From Psychroserpens damuponensis (GTDB lineage: Bacteria > Bacteroidota > Bacteroidia > Flavobacteriales > Flavobacteriaceae): 64,000 bases of DNA. Made by a program: the position numbers and the translations under genes. The notes beneath the pieces are model-generated. The model was not told where the DNA came from. It saw nothing but the letters and a program-made list of their open reading frames with translations, and did not search any database. Where the stretch lies: positions 1 through 64,000 of the forward strand of contig NZ_JXJO01000009.1 of the NCBI RefSeq assembly GCF_000826655.1, written 5' to 3'. Position 1 is the first letter of the stretch. Each line of letters starts with the position of its first letter. This document shows, one piece after another, positions 35,498 to 45,282 of this stretch.

Positions 35498-36157
35498 TTA
35501 ATTTACAGTTTCAAATAGATCGTCTGTTAGCGTTATATTGATTACATTTTCATCATAGATATTTGACGCTTCAATTATGTGTACGTATATTTCATCTTCA
35601 CCGTTTTCTAAAGGTCTATAAAATTTGAGTTGATGATTATAATACGGACTAATAAATAAAGATCTTGTTTCTGAGAAATTTGATCCCAATAAGGGGTTAA
35701 TAGTATTGTTTAAAGTGTACAAGCTATTCATATAAATTGTTGCATCTATCAAATTTTCACCAGTGATATTTATGGTGTATGGGTATAATTTTAAAAAGTC
35801 TAAATTAATTGTATTGAAGTGACCAATACTATCTATTTCTCTTATACCATATTGATTATCCCAAATAGAATCAGTTCGTTCTGCTTCAAGATAGTATCTA
35901 ATTCCTTCTCCAGAAGTTGTAAATGTCATTGAATAATATCCGTCAATATCTGTTAGTGTAGAATCTATATATCTAAAAGGTGCATTTTGTAAATTTTCAC
36001 TTAATCTTAATTTTTGACCCTGTAATGGTGTATTACTAGTTTCATCAATTAATTTACCACTAACCGTTGTCTCAAGACCAGCAGGAAATGGGTCTTCACA
36101 TCTCGACATCATTAGCAAAGGAAAACAAAATAGTAGAAAAGTTGTTTTAAGTCGCAT
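35498..36157 (-). CDS. Hypothetical lipoprotein with carboxypeptidase-regulatory-like domain
   Basis: A 219-residue protein with a signal peptide ending at a Cys (LLMMSRC), a plausible but imperfect lipobox. Residues 30-110 look like a carboxypeptidase-regulatory-like beta sandwich (VSGKLIDETSNTPLQGQKLRL and DGYYSMTF). The remainder is unassigned. No partner gene is evident. It is a single gene between spoT and the M48 protease. Confidence 0.65.
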   Translation of the reverse strand: MRLKTTFLLFCFPLLMMSRCEDPFPAGLETTVSGKLIDETSNTPLQGQKLRLSENLQNAPFRYIDSTLTDIDGYYSMTFTTSGEGIRYYLEAERTDSIWDNQYGIREIDSIGHFNTINLDFLKLYPYTINITGENLIDATIYMNSLYTLNNTINPLLGSNFSETRSLFISPYYNHQLKFYRPLENGEDEIYVHIIEASNIYDENVINITLTDDLFETVN

Positions 36158-36245
36158 AAGTTGTTGTTTATTAGATAGATGTGGGATTCACAAAAAGGTT
36201 GCGTAAAAAATTACGTTATTTTAATATTTCAACACGTTTTTTTAA

Positions 36246-37481
36246 TTAAGAATCCTGTAAATTCCTTACTCTTTCTAGCAACGTAGGATGTGAATAATGC
36301 ATAAAAACATAAGCAGGATGAGGCGTTAAATTGCTCAAGCTATTTTTTGATAATTTTTTAAGTGATGATATTAAAGGTTCTCCTTTATAAGTTGTTTTTG
36401 CATAGTCATCTGCTTGATATTCAAATTTACGCGAGAGTTGATTCATTATTAAACCTGTTACTTCGGAAATCGGCGAATAGAGCAACCCAAAAGCAATCAT
36501 ACCAACATGGAAACTTGGGATTTTAACGCCTAACGCATTTGATAACAACGGATTTGAAATAAATACAGACAATACAAACAACGTTAATCCAGTTAAAGCA
36601 ATAGATGCTACCAAATTAAAAATAATGTGTTTCTTTTTATAATGCCCAACCTCATGTGCAAGTACTGCCACAATTTCTTCGTCGTCTAATTCTTTGACCA
36701 AGGTATCAAATAGTGTCACACGTTTTTCACTCCCAAAACCAGAAAAATAGGCATTAGCTTTTGTACTGCGTTTAGAACCATCTATGATAAAAATCTTATC
36801 GAGATTAAAACCTACAGATGTTGCATATGCCGAAATTTTATTACGCAAAGTCCCATCTTCTAAAGGGGTTTGTTTATTAAATAAAGGCACAATTAATTTG
36901 GAGTAAAACATATTCATAAATATGGTGAAAATGGTCACAATTCCCCAAGCGTACAACCAAAATAACTCTTGTGTTTGCTCGTAAAACCAAATGATGAGCG
37001 CAAGAATTCCGCCACCAATAATTGCCATCATTACAAGGCCTTTTAATTTATCAAGTATAAAGGTTTTTTTTGTGGTTTTATTAAAACCGAAGCGTTCTTC
37101 TATCACAAAGGTTTTATAATAGCTAAATGGTGTAGAAACGATATCACTACCAAGCATAATTATTCCGAAGAAAATTAAAGCAATCACAATAGAGTTGTCG
37201 CTAAATTGTCTTGCGATGTTGTCTACATATTCAAATCCATCAAAAAGCAGAAACCCTAAAGTAAGCACTATTGAAAACAGCGCGCTCCAAATGCCAAATT
37301 TGTAATTGGTTTTTTTATAGGTTTGGGATTTTTTGTATTCGGTATCGTCATAAACATCCTGTAATTCTGTAGGAATTGGATTGTCGTAATTTTTTGCATT
37401 GAGGTAATCTAAAACCTTGTCAATGATAAAATTGATAACGATTATAAAAATGATAATGTAGTATAGTGTAGTTGCTGTCAT
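36246..37481 (-). CDS. M48 family metallopeptidase (Ste24-like)
   Basis: A 411-residue membrane metalloprotease with the HEVGH zinc motif (residues 276-280) followed by YKKKH, and a downstream EYQAD (third ligand Glu). There are four to six hydrophobic segments in the first ~200 residues and two near 290-330. This architecture matches the CAAX prenyl protease 1 (Ste24) type. Its bacterial substrates are unknown. It lies two bases after the RNA methyltransferase gene. Confidence 0.92.
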   Translation of the reverse strand: MTATTLYYIIIFIIVINFIIDKVLDYLNAKNYDNPIPTELQDVYDDTEYKKSQTYKKTNYKFGIWSALFSIVLTLGFLLFDGFEYVDNIARQFSDNSIVIALIFFGIIMLGSDIVSTPFSYYKTFVIEERFGFNKTTKKTFILDKLKGLVMMAIIGGGILALIIWFYEQTQELFWLYAWGIVTIFTIFMNMFYSKLIVPLFNKQTPLEDGTLRNKISAYATSVGFNLDKIFIIDGSKRSTKANAYFSGFGSEKRVTLFDTLVKELDDEEIVAVLAHEVGHYKKKHIIFNLVASIALTGLTLFVLSVFISNPLLSNALGVKIPSFHVGMIAFGLLYSPISEVTGLIMNQLSRKFEYQADDYAKTTYKGEPLISSLKKLSKNSLSNLTPHPAYVFMHYSHPTLLERVRNLQDS

Positions 37482-37483
37482 AT

Positions 37484-38284
37484 TTAATTAAAATTTCGTT
37501 GACGTTTAACCTCAAAAATCAAAATTCCGGCAGCAACAGATACATTCATACTGTCAATCTCTCCTTGCATAGGGATTTTAATATTTTGAGTTGATGCTTC
37601 TCGCCATGCATCACTTAAGCCTGTAGCTTCGGTGCCAACAACTATAGCTGTAGATGTGGTGTAATCCTGCTCATGATAATTTATAGCTTCTTGCAAAATA
37701 GCACTGTAAATATTGATCTCGTTTTTATTTAAAAAGGCAATAATCTCATTTGTACTACCAATTGCAATTTGATTTGTAAACACACAGCCAACACTAGATC
37801 TTACAATATTTGGATTGTACAAATCACCTTTGGGATTGGCAATGATAACAGCATCTATATTTGCAGCATCTGCTGTACGGAGTATTGCGCCAATATTACC
37901 AGGTTTTTCTGGCGCTTCTGCAACTAAAATTAAAGGGTTTTTCTTCAGAAATTTTAGATCTTCCAATCTATGCTGTTTCATTTCAACAATTGCAATAATG
38001 CCTTCCGTAGAGCTACGATGAGCCAATTTTTCAAACACATCTCTAGAGATTTGGATGCGTTCTATTTCCGAAGAAATAAGTAAATTTAAATCATCATTTG
38101 AAATCAACTCTGGGTAAAATAACACTGTTTTAATACTATAATGAGCTTTGATGGCAAGCATGAGCTCACGTTGACCTTCAATTATAAAAAGACCCGTTTT
38201 TTTTCGCTCACGAGATTTTTCTTTTAAAACAACAATTTGCTTTATAAGTTGGTTTTGTGTACTCGTGATTGCTTTGTGATTCAT
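37484..38284 (-). CDS. TrmH/SpoU family RNA methyltransferase
   Basis: A 266-residue 2'-O-ribose methyltransferase of the SPOUT class. An N-terminal substrate-binding domain is followed by motif 1 EKPGNIGAILRTADAA, motif 2 VGTEATGLS and motif 3 MNVSVAAGILIFE. The target (rRNA or tRNA) cannot be told from sequence. It is followed by the M48 protease gene, and a TAnnTTTG box is 32 bp upstream. Confidence 0.92.
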   Translation of the reverse strand: MNHKAITSTQNQLIKQIVVLKEKSRERKKTGLFIIEGQRELMLAIKAHYSIKTVLFYPELISNDDLNLLISSEIERIQISRDVFEKLAHRSSTEGIIAIVEMKQHRLEDLKFLKKNPLILVAEAPEKPGNIGAILRTADAANIDAVIIANPKGDLYNPNIVRSSVGCVFTNQIAIGSTNEIIAFLNKNEINIYSAILQEAINYHEQDYTTSTAIVVGTEATGLSDAWREASTQNIKIPMQGEIDSMNVSVAAGILIFEVKRQRNFN

Positions 38285-38315
38285 GCTGTTAAAATTGGGT
38301 ATTGATGAAAGTTAG

Positions 38316-38323
38316 CAAATTTA
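38316..38323 (-). promoter_or_regulatory. Putative -7 box of the RNA methyltransferase gene
   Basis: On the minus strand the sequence is TAAATTTG, matching TAnnTTTG, 32 bp from the start codon. Confidence 0.45.
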
Positions 38324-38482
38324 CATTTTATCAGTTATATAGTGCATTAATCTACTAAGAGAATTAGATAAATACAATTATAGGGTAGGAAAACTTATAC
38401 TTATGTTGTTATAATAGTGATACATATCTTATGTTAATTGATATTGATTTGTAACTTGTAACAACCAAACAAACTCTTATTT

Positions 38483-41400
38483 ATGAAAGCAAAATTACTC
38501 ATTCCGCTAATTGCCCTTTTTTTTACAACGTTTATAAAAGCTCAAGACCTTACCATGCAAAATGGTTCTTGGACTGAGTGTGATTTTCTACTCACAGATT
38601 CTGGAGGAGCTGATTCAACCTATAATAGTAATGAAGATTTTACGCTAACGTTATGTTCACCAAATGAAGGTGGCTATATGTCTATAAACTTTTTAGAGTT
38701 TTCTACTCAAATAAATCAAGATGTTTTATCAATTTATGATGGGACTTCTGTTAATAGTCCTTTAATTGGAAGTTATTCTGGTGTCGATTCTCCTGGTTTT
38801 ATAGAAGCAAATAGCACATCGGGTTGTTTAACGCTACATTTTGTTAGTAATGATGCTGGTAATACTACAGGTTGGATAGCAGAAGTTTTATGTAACGAAG
38901 GTCCTTTTGTGATTAATCAACCAACGGATTATTTTGCTTGTGATGATGGTAATGGTGAGTTTGCTCAGTTTGATTTATCACAAAAAAATCAAGAAATTTT
39001 AGCTGGATTAAGTCCAAATAGTTATGCTGTTTCATATTATGCTACATTACAAGATGCAGATGCTCAATTAAACCCATTACCTAATATTTACACTAATGTT
39101 ACCAATCCGCAAACAATCTACGTTAATGTTATGCAGTTATCTACAGGTAATTTAGAGCAAACTTCATTTGACCTTGTCGTTAATTCTACTCCAATACCCA
39201 ACTTATTAGATGTGTATGAAATTTGTAACGGTACCTCAATTATAGTAGATTCTGGATTAAATGATCCTAATTTTAGCTATTCATGGTACTATGATGGAAT
39301 TTTACTATCAGGTGAATATAACTCGACATTAGAAGTAACTCAAACGGGTTATTATCAATTTTATGTGTCCTCTGCAAATTTCTGTGACTCTTTTACAGAT
39401 TTTGAAGTGGTTATAAACGATTTTAACTTTGTTTCAAACCCAACACCACTTGTAGTTTGTGATGACGATGATGATGGTTTAGCACTATTTGATTTAGAAA
39501 GTAAATCATTAGAAATATTAAATGGTGCTGATAACTCAACAGTAGTTGTAACGTATTATGAAACAGAACCTGATGCCTATAATGATGTTAATCCTATAGC
39601 TTCTCCTTATTTTAATATCATACCCTTAAGTCAAACAGTTTATTTTAGAGTCTCTACAATATATGGTGATTGTTCATATGTAGGGTTATTGGAGTTAATT
39701 GTGGATGTAAATTGTGTTGCTTCATCATCTGCAATTATTAATGTATGTGCTGATTCTCCTAACGATATTATTGATGTCGATTTAACAACGCAAGAAGTTA
39801 ATATGCTAAATGGTCAAACTGTTACAGACTATACGTTTACATATTACTTAGCTCTAACTAATGCCGAAACACAAACTGACGCCATTACTAATCCTGAGAA
39901 TTTTAGTATGAGTGCAAACACAACAACAATATATGTTAGAATAGAAGAAATTTCTACAGGTAATTTTTCAATTGAAAGCTTATATGTCAACTTTAATTCA
40001 AGTTTAGAAGTTTTGTTTTATAACGAACCAAACACTATTTGTTCTGGGCAAGAAGTGATTTTATCGCCTTTTGTAAATGGTGCTTCTGGTGGAAACTTAA
40101 CTTATGTATGGAGTAATGGTTTAACAGATCAAGAAATTATTGTTTTTGAAGCTGGCTTATACTCTGTGACTGTTACAGATGAAATTACTGGGTGTTCTGC
40201 TTATGGAGAAACTTATGTTGAGTTAGGAGAAACACCTATTACAACGCAACCAGATGATATCATAGCATGTGGATCTGCTGGTGTATTCGACTTAACAACA
40301 ATATACGCACAATTATTTAATGGTGACGATCCAACTAACTTTAATATAAGCTTTCATCTTACTAATAATGATGCCTTTAATCAAGCTAATGCAATCACTA
40401 TACCCGAAGAATATACTGCGATTACAAACCCTCAGGCTATTTTTGTAAATGTTCAAAATATTAGTAATACTTGTTTTTCTGTTGAGACGTTTAACATTAT
40501 GTCTGAAGATTGTCCAATTGAAATAAATTGTGAAGATGCACCAGTAAACACAACCTATTGTTATGAAATTAACTCAGCAGATCAATACACATATACGAGT
40601 GTAGATGGTTCTCCAGTGCAAGTCATTTTTAATTCTGGAGAAGTAGAAGATGGATGGGACGAGTTAACAGTTGTAGATTCAGATGGTACTGTAATATACA
40701 GTGGCTATGGAAACAATGGAGATCTTACAGGTTTAACATTTATGTCTACAGGTGACACGCTTACAGTTTATGTTGACTCTGATGAAGTTTTTGCATGTGC
40801 CGATCAAAATTATGAACCGTTAGATTATGATGTAAGTTGTTTTGATACAACAGCTGTACCATTGTGTACATCAACATTAACAACTCCTGTAAATGGTGAT
40901 GATAATGTTAATGAGAATGTTGAACTAACATGGACTATGGCCTCTGGCTTAGTTACAGGTTATAAATTATCTATAGGTACCACATCGGGCGGAATAGACG
41001 TTTTTGATAATGAAGATGTAGGAAGCGTTTTAACTTATGATATTGGTACGTTAGATTATGATACAACCTATTATGTAACTGTCATTGCTTACAATACTAA
41101 TGGAGATGCTACAGGTTGTACTGAAGAAAGTTTTACAACAAGACCAAACCCTAATCAAACCATTATTTGTGATGATGGTGGCTTTAATACAACGTATTGC
41201 TATGGCAATAATGACACCTCAGAGTTTAGTTTTCAAAGTGATAGTGGAGAACCACTTACCATTTTCTTTAATTCAGGTGGAGCCGAAGTTAACTTTGACG
41301 AAATCTCTATTATAGATTCAAATGGTACTGTATTAAATTCAAACTTGCCTTATGGAAATGATGGTGATTTTACAGGGATGAGTTTTACTTCTTCAGGCGG

Positions 41401-42892
41401 AACAATTTCAGTAGTCTTTGATACTGATGCTTCTGTAAGTTGTGCTACAGGTAGTGCTTGTTGTTCAGAGCAGTTTGATTTTGACGTGTATTGTTCTAGT
41501 GCAGTAGGTATAATAGAAGTTAATGCATTTATAGATGAAAATACAAACTCAATGTTTGATGTGGCCGAACCTAATTTCTCTAATGGTTATTTTACGTATG
41601 AAGTGAATAACGACGGAAATATGAACATCGTAAACTCATCAACTGGTTCATTTCAAATTGTAACAATTAATGAGACAGATGTGTATGATTTTACATTTAA
41701 TTTATACCAAGAATCTGAAGGATGTTACGATATCACAACAAGTATATATGATTCAATTTCAGTTGCTAATGGAGCAACAGAAACTGTAGATTTCCCAGTA
41801 ATAGAAGAACAAAGTTGTGAAGATCTAGCAGTGTATTTAATTAATTACTGGACACCACCAAGACCTGGTTTTACTCATGAAAACAATCTTGTATTAGAAA
41901 ACCATGGATTTACAACCATAGCCTCTGGCACAGTAGAGTTTATTGTAGACCCACTTCTTGTGTATAACGGAGTAACAAGTGTAAATCCTAATTATACCAT
42001 TAATAACACTGCAACAGGGTTTACAGTAGATTTTGTCAACCTACAACCTGGAGCAGTTGAGTATATTGACATTTCAATAACTTGTCCTGCTACTTTAGAT
42101 TTAGGAGACATTGTGACCAATACAGCAAATTATGTTACAAATAGTAATGACCTTGTTGCTACTAATAATTTCTCAACATTATCCGAAATGGTAGTTGGAT
42201 CTTGGGATCCAAACGATATGAGAGAATCTCATGGACCACGCGTAAATTATGATAGTTTTGTAGCGTCAGATGAGTGGTTGTATTACACCATTCGTTTCCA
42301 AAACTTAGGAACAGCAGCTGCCGAATTTGTGAGAATCGACAATGCATTAGATAGTCAATTAGATGAGACCACATTCCAAATGTTGCGATCTAGTCATGAT
42401 TACGTAGTCACAAGAACAGAAACCGATTTAGAGTGGTTTTTTGAAGATATCAACTTAGCTGCAGAGCAAGATGATGTTGATGCTAGTCAAGGATTTGTAC
42501 ACTTCAGGATTAAACCAAAATCTGGATATGATATTGGAGACATTATCCCAAATACGGCATCTATTTTCTTTGATTATAATGCACCTATAGTAACCAATAC
42601 TTTTAACACAGAATTTGTAGAAGATGCACTTTCGGTTACCGATTCAAATTTTATAGCTTTTAATATGTTTCCAAATCCGGCTAAAAATGTGGTAAATATT
42701 CGTTTAAATGCTTCTAACTTCGGAAATGTAACCGTTAACATTATCGATCTCCAAGGCAAACAAGTATTAGAACAGCACATTTCCGAAGGAAATAATCTAG
42801 AATTAGATATTGCCGATTTACAAAGTGGTTTCTATTTTATTGAATTACACGCAAATAACAAAAGTTTAGTTAAAAAACTGATTATAGAATAA
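38483..42892 (+). CDS. Multidomain secreted protein with T9SS type A sorting domain
   Basis: A 1469-residue secreted protein. Signal peptide (cleavage near IKAQ, residue 21). CUB-like domain about residues 25-140. Several beta-type repeats with ACDDGNG or VCDDDDDG followed by FDL and an IYVNV or VYFRV strand. Two CUB-like Cys-containing modules (NTTYCY), a fibronectin type III-like segment (VELTWTM), then a DUF7619-like domain (GSWDPNDMRES). The last ~75 residues are a T9SS tail (NMFPNPAKNVVNIRL, LQSGFYFIEL). A cell-surface adhesin or degradative role is possible; function is unassigned. Confidence 0.88.
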   Translation: MKAKLLIPLIALFFTTFIKAQDLTMQNGSWTECDFLLTDSGGADSTYNSNEDFTLTLCSPNEGGYMSINFLEFSTQINQDVLSIYDGTSVNSPLIGSYSGVDSPGFIEANSTSGCLTLHFVSNDAGNTTGWIAEVLCNEGPFVINQPTDYFACDDGNGEFAQFDLSQKNQEILAGLSPNSYAVSYYATLQDADAQLNPLPNIYTNVTNPQTIYVNVMQLSTGNLEQTSFDLVVNSTPIPNLLDVYEICNGTSIIVDSGLNDPNFSYSWYYDGILLSGEYNSTLEVTQTGYYQFYVSSANFCDSFTDFEVVINDFNFVSNPTPLVVCDDDDDGLALFDLESKSLEILNGADNSTVVVTYYETEPDAYNDVNPIASPYFNIIPLSQTVYFRVSTIYGDCSYVGLLELIVDVNCVASSSAIINVCADSPNDIIDVDLTTQEVNMLNGQTVTDYTFTYYLALTNAETQTDAITNPENFSMSANTTTIYVRIEEISTGNFSIESLYVNFNSSLEVLFYNEPNTICSGQEVILSPFVNGASGGNLTYVWSNGLTDQEIIVFEAGLYSVTVTDEITGCSAYGETYVELGETPITTQPDDIIACGSAGVFDLTTIYAQLFNGDDPTNFNISFHLTNNDAFNQANAITIPEEYTAITNPQAIFVNVQNISNTCFSVETFNIMSEDCPIEINCEDAPVNTTYCYEINSADQYTYTSVDGSPVQVIFNSGEVEDGWDELTVVDSDGTVIYSGYGNNGDLTGLTFMSTGDTLTVYVDSDEVFACADQNYEPLDYDVSCFDTTAVPLCTSTLTTPVNGDDNVNENVELTWTMASGLVTGYKLSIGTTSGGIDVFDNEDVGSVLTYDIGTLDYDTTYYVTVIAYNTNGDATGCTEESFTTRPNPNQTIICDDGGFNTTYCYGNNDTSEFSFQSDSGEPLTIFFNSGGAEVNFDEISIIDSNGTVLNSNLPYGNDGDFTGMSFTSSGGTISVVFDTDASVSCATGSACCSEQFDFDVYCSSAVGIIEVNAFIDENTNSMFDVAEPNFSNGYFTYEVNNDGNMNIVNSSTGSFQIVTINETDVYDFTFNLYQESEGCYDITTSIYDSISVANGATETVDFPVIEEQSCEDLAVYLINYWTPPRPGFTHENNLVLENHGFTTIASGTVEFIVDPLLVYNGVTSVNPNYTINNTATGFTVDFVNLQPGAVEYIDISITCPATLDLGDIVTNTANYVTNSNDLVATNNFSTLSEMVVGSWDPNDMRESHGPRVNYDSFVASDEWLYYTIRFQNLGTAAAEFVRIDNALDSQLDETTFQMLRSSHDYVVTRTETDLEWFFEDINLAAEQDDVDASQGFVHFRIKPKSGYDIGDIIPNTASIFFDYNAPIVTNTFNTEFVEDALSVTDSNFIAFNMFPNPAKNVVNIRLNASNFGNVTVNIIDLQGKQVLEQHISEGNNLELDIADLQSGFYFIELHANNKSLVKKLIIE

Positions 42893-42910
42893 TTGAATTT
42901 AATTCGTTTA

Positions 42911-42941
42911 AAAAGCCTTAGATATTTCTAAGGCTTTTTTT
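42911..42941 (+). terminator. Terminator of the 1469-residue T9SS protein gene
   Basis: A 12-bp perfect stem (AAAAGCCTTAGA with its complement), loop TATT, and a T run, 19 bp after the stop. Confidence 0.88.
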
Positions 42942-43009
42942 GTAAGCTTTTCAGAGTAACTTCGTCAAATGCATTTATTATAATAAATTAACCAAAACAA
43001 AAATATCTA

Positions 43010-43816
43010 ATGAAATTATCATCGTTATTACTAATTGTATTATTTGTTTTTACATCTTGTAAAGACAACAAAGAGGCCAATGCTGTTGAGTCTATTGATT
43101 ATTCCGAAGAAAACTTAGACGTTACAACGAGTGTCTATCCAGAACATATTTCTAAAGTGTTTAAAACACATGGAGGTATTGACACATGGAAATCAATGAA
43201 AACTCTAAAGTTTACGATTGATAAAGAATCTGGTACAGAAATTACGACAACAGATCTAAATAATAGATTTTCTCTTATAGAAACACCAGCATATAACATT
43301 GGTTATGATGGTAAAGACGCGTGGTTACTAAAAAAACAAGATGATGTAGGCAACGTTAAACCTAAATTTTATTATAATTTAATGTTCTATTTCTATGCAA
43401 TGCCTTTTGTATTAGCAGATGATGGAATTAATTACGAGGATGTTGAACCTTTAAGTTTTGAAGGACAATCTTATCCAGGAATTAAAATTTCTTACGAAAG
43501 TGGAGTAGGAGAATCACCAGACGATGAATACATTATCTATTACGATTCTAAAACAGGAGAAATGGCATGGCTTGCATATACGGTAACCTATTTTTCTAAA
43601 GAGAAAAGTAAAAAATGGTCGTTTATACAATATAGCGATTGGCAAAAGGTTAATGGAATAAAACTTCCAAAGCGATTAACGTGGTTTAATGTTGAAGATG
43701 GTGTGCCAACAACAGAACGGAAAGCCACAGATTTTACCGATATTGTATTAACCACAGATTTAAAAGAAGCCTCAGTATTTGCTAAGCCAGATAACGCAGA
43801 ATACGTGACTGAATAA
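43010..43816 (+). CDS. DUF6503-like lipoprotein
   Basis: A 268-residue protein with a classical lipoprotein signal (MKLSSLLLIVLFVFTSC). The mature part has a beta-rich layout: YNIGYDGKDAWL near residue 95, a PFVLAD stretch, and IYYDSKTGEMAWLAYT. This resembles DUF6503 proteins of Flavobacteria, which are related to outer membrane lipoprotein-sorting (LolA-like) folds. Function is unknown. It is a single gene followed by a strong terminator shared with the convergent amidohydrolase gene. Confidence 0.75.
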   Translation: MKLSSLLLIVLFVFTSCKDNKEANAVESIDYSEENLDVTTSVYPEHISKVFKTHGGIDTWKSMKTLKFTIDKESGTEITTTDLNNRFSLIETPAYNIGYDGKDAWLLKKQDDVGNVKPKFYYNLMFYFYAMPFVLADDGINYEDVEPLSFEGQSYPGIKISYESGVGESPDDEYIIYYDSKTGEMAWLAYTVTYFSKEKSKKWSFIQYSDWQKVNGIKLPKRLTWFNVEDGVPTTERKATDFTDIVLTTDLKEASVFAKPDNAEYVTE

Positions 43817-43831
43817 ATAAGTAAATGATAT

Positions 43832-43870
43832 AAAAAAACCTGTTAGTTTAAACGGCTAACAGGTTTTTTT
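43832..43870. terminator. Strong bidirectional terminator
   Basis: A 15-bp perfect stem (AAAAAAACCTGTTAG with its complement) and a 9-nt loop, A and T runs on both sides, between convergent genes at 43816 and 43889. Confidence 0.9.
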
Positions 43871-43888
43871 ATGGGTTTATACTTCGTA

Positions 43889-45199
43889 TTAGTTTTGTGT
43901 TTTGTATTTGTTAGAATAGCGTTGCCATAATTCAGTTTGATGTGTATCTAGGCTTAATAATCTACCATCAATAAAAGCATGAGTTACACGATTTGTTCTC
44001 ATATCTAAGGCATCACCTTCACTTATAAATAATGTTGCACTTTTACCAACTTCTAGTGTACCATACATTTTGTCAATTCCTAAAATTTTAGCAGGATTTA
44101 ATGTAATTAATTGTAAAGCTTGTTCTTTTGTTAAGCCATGGGCAACTGTTGTTCCTGCATAAAAAGGAAGGTTACGAGAATTCATGCGTTCCATTTGTCC
44201 GCTTGTTTCTAAAGCCACAGTCACTCCCTTATCTGTAAGGAGTTTTGCTAATTTAAATGGCATATCATAATCATCATCTGTTTGATCTGGTCTTGTATGC
44301 ACACGTTGTAATAACACGGCTATATTATTTTGCTTCAATACACTTGCAACTTTATGAGCTTCGTAACCACCAACAATTACAGTTTTAGAAACTTTATTAG
44401 CTTTAGCAAAGTTAACTGCATCTGTGATACCCTTTTCGTCATCTACATGAATGTATAAGGTTTTGGTATTATCAAATAGTCCATTGGTCGCTTCATATGG
44501 TAAATGAGTTGAGGTTTTATCTCCAGCCATATAGGTTTTTGTAGCTTGAAAGAAGTCTGTGATTTCGGTAACTTGCTTGTCGTAGTTTTTATTAAGTTTC
44601 ATGGCAGGATCTTCTCCTAACCACCAACGTCCTCTAGAAAAACTATTTGGCCAATTCATATGGATGCCATCATCTTCTTTTATAACAGCATCTTCCCAGT
44701 TCCAAGCATCAAATTGTACAACAGAAGATGTGCCAGAGATTCGTCCACCTCGAGGTGTTATTTGTCCTAGTAACACACCATTTGGCCTCATAGATTCTAC
44801 AATTTTAGACTCAGAGTTGTAAGCAATTAAACTCCTAATGTGTGGATTCCATGAGCCTAATTCATTATCGTCATTGGTTGCTCTTACTGCACTAATTTCT
44901 ACTAAACCTAATGTGGAATTTGGTACAATAAACCCTGGATACACATGTTTGCCACTAGCATCAATAATGTCTATACCAGACATATCCATTTTTATACGCG
45001 TCATATCTGCCACAGACGTTAGTTTGCCATCTTCAAAAATAATGATACTATTTTCAACGATTTCTCCGTTTCCAATATGAGCGGTTGCTCCTGTAATAGC
45101 TATAGTTTTACTTTGTTTAGGAGCAGGTGTTTGCTGGGCAAAGCTTATTGAAAAGCTCATCACTGCAAACAACATTAATTTTATATTTTTATATTTCAT
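43889..45199 (-). CDS. Secreted amidohydrolase-family protein, catalytic His motif lost
   Basis: A 436-residue protein with a signal peptide (cleavage near SFAQ). The amidohydrolase fold is seen in the N-terminal metal-fold strand and in HGLTKEQALQLITLNPAKILGI. However, the HxH metal ligand site, usually PGFIDxHxH, reads YPGFIVPNS here, so the first two metal ligands are absent. It may be non-catalytic or a regulatory partner of the adjacent larger amidohydrolase, whose gene lies 83 bp upstream in the same direction. Confidence 0.85.
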   Translation of the reverse strand: MKYKNIKLMLFAVMSFSISFAQQTPAPKQSKTIAITGATAHIGNGEIVENSIIIFEDGKLTSVADMTRIKMDMSGIDIIDASGKHVYPGFIVPNSTLGLVEISAVRATNDDNELGSWNPHIRSLIAYNSESKIVESMRPNGVLLGQITPRGGRISGTSSVVQFDAWNWEDAVIKEDDGIHMNWPNSFSRGRWWLGEDPAMKLNKNYDKQVTEITDFFQATKTYMAGDKTSTHLPYEATNGLFDNTKTLYIHVDDEKGITDAVNFAKANKVSKTVIVGGYEAHKVASVLKQNNIAVLLQRVHTRPDQTDDDYDMPFKLAKLLTDKGVTVALETSGQMERMNSRNLPFYAGTTVAHGLTKEQALQLITLNPAKILGIDKMYGTLEVGKSATLFISEGDALDMRTNRVTHAFIDGRLLSLDTHQTELWQRYSNKYKTQN

Positions 45200-45282
45200 T
45201 TTAACTGGTTTATCAATTATTTATAATCTAGTATCATACAATAATTGGATTTAATTTGTAATCACTAATTGTAGTGATACGC

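Noticed and set aside
45261-45278. Inverted repeat ATCACTA-ATTG-TAGTGAT between the amidohydrolase genes
   Set aside because: A 7-bp stem without a T run; it may be chance or an operator, and no further support is visible.
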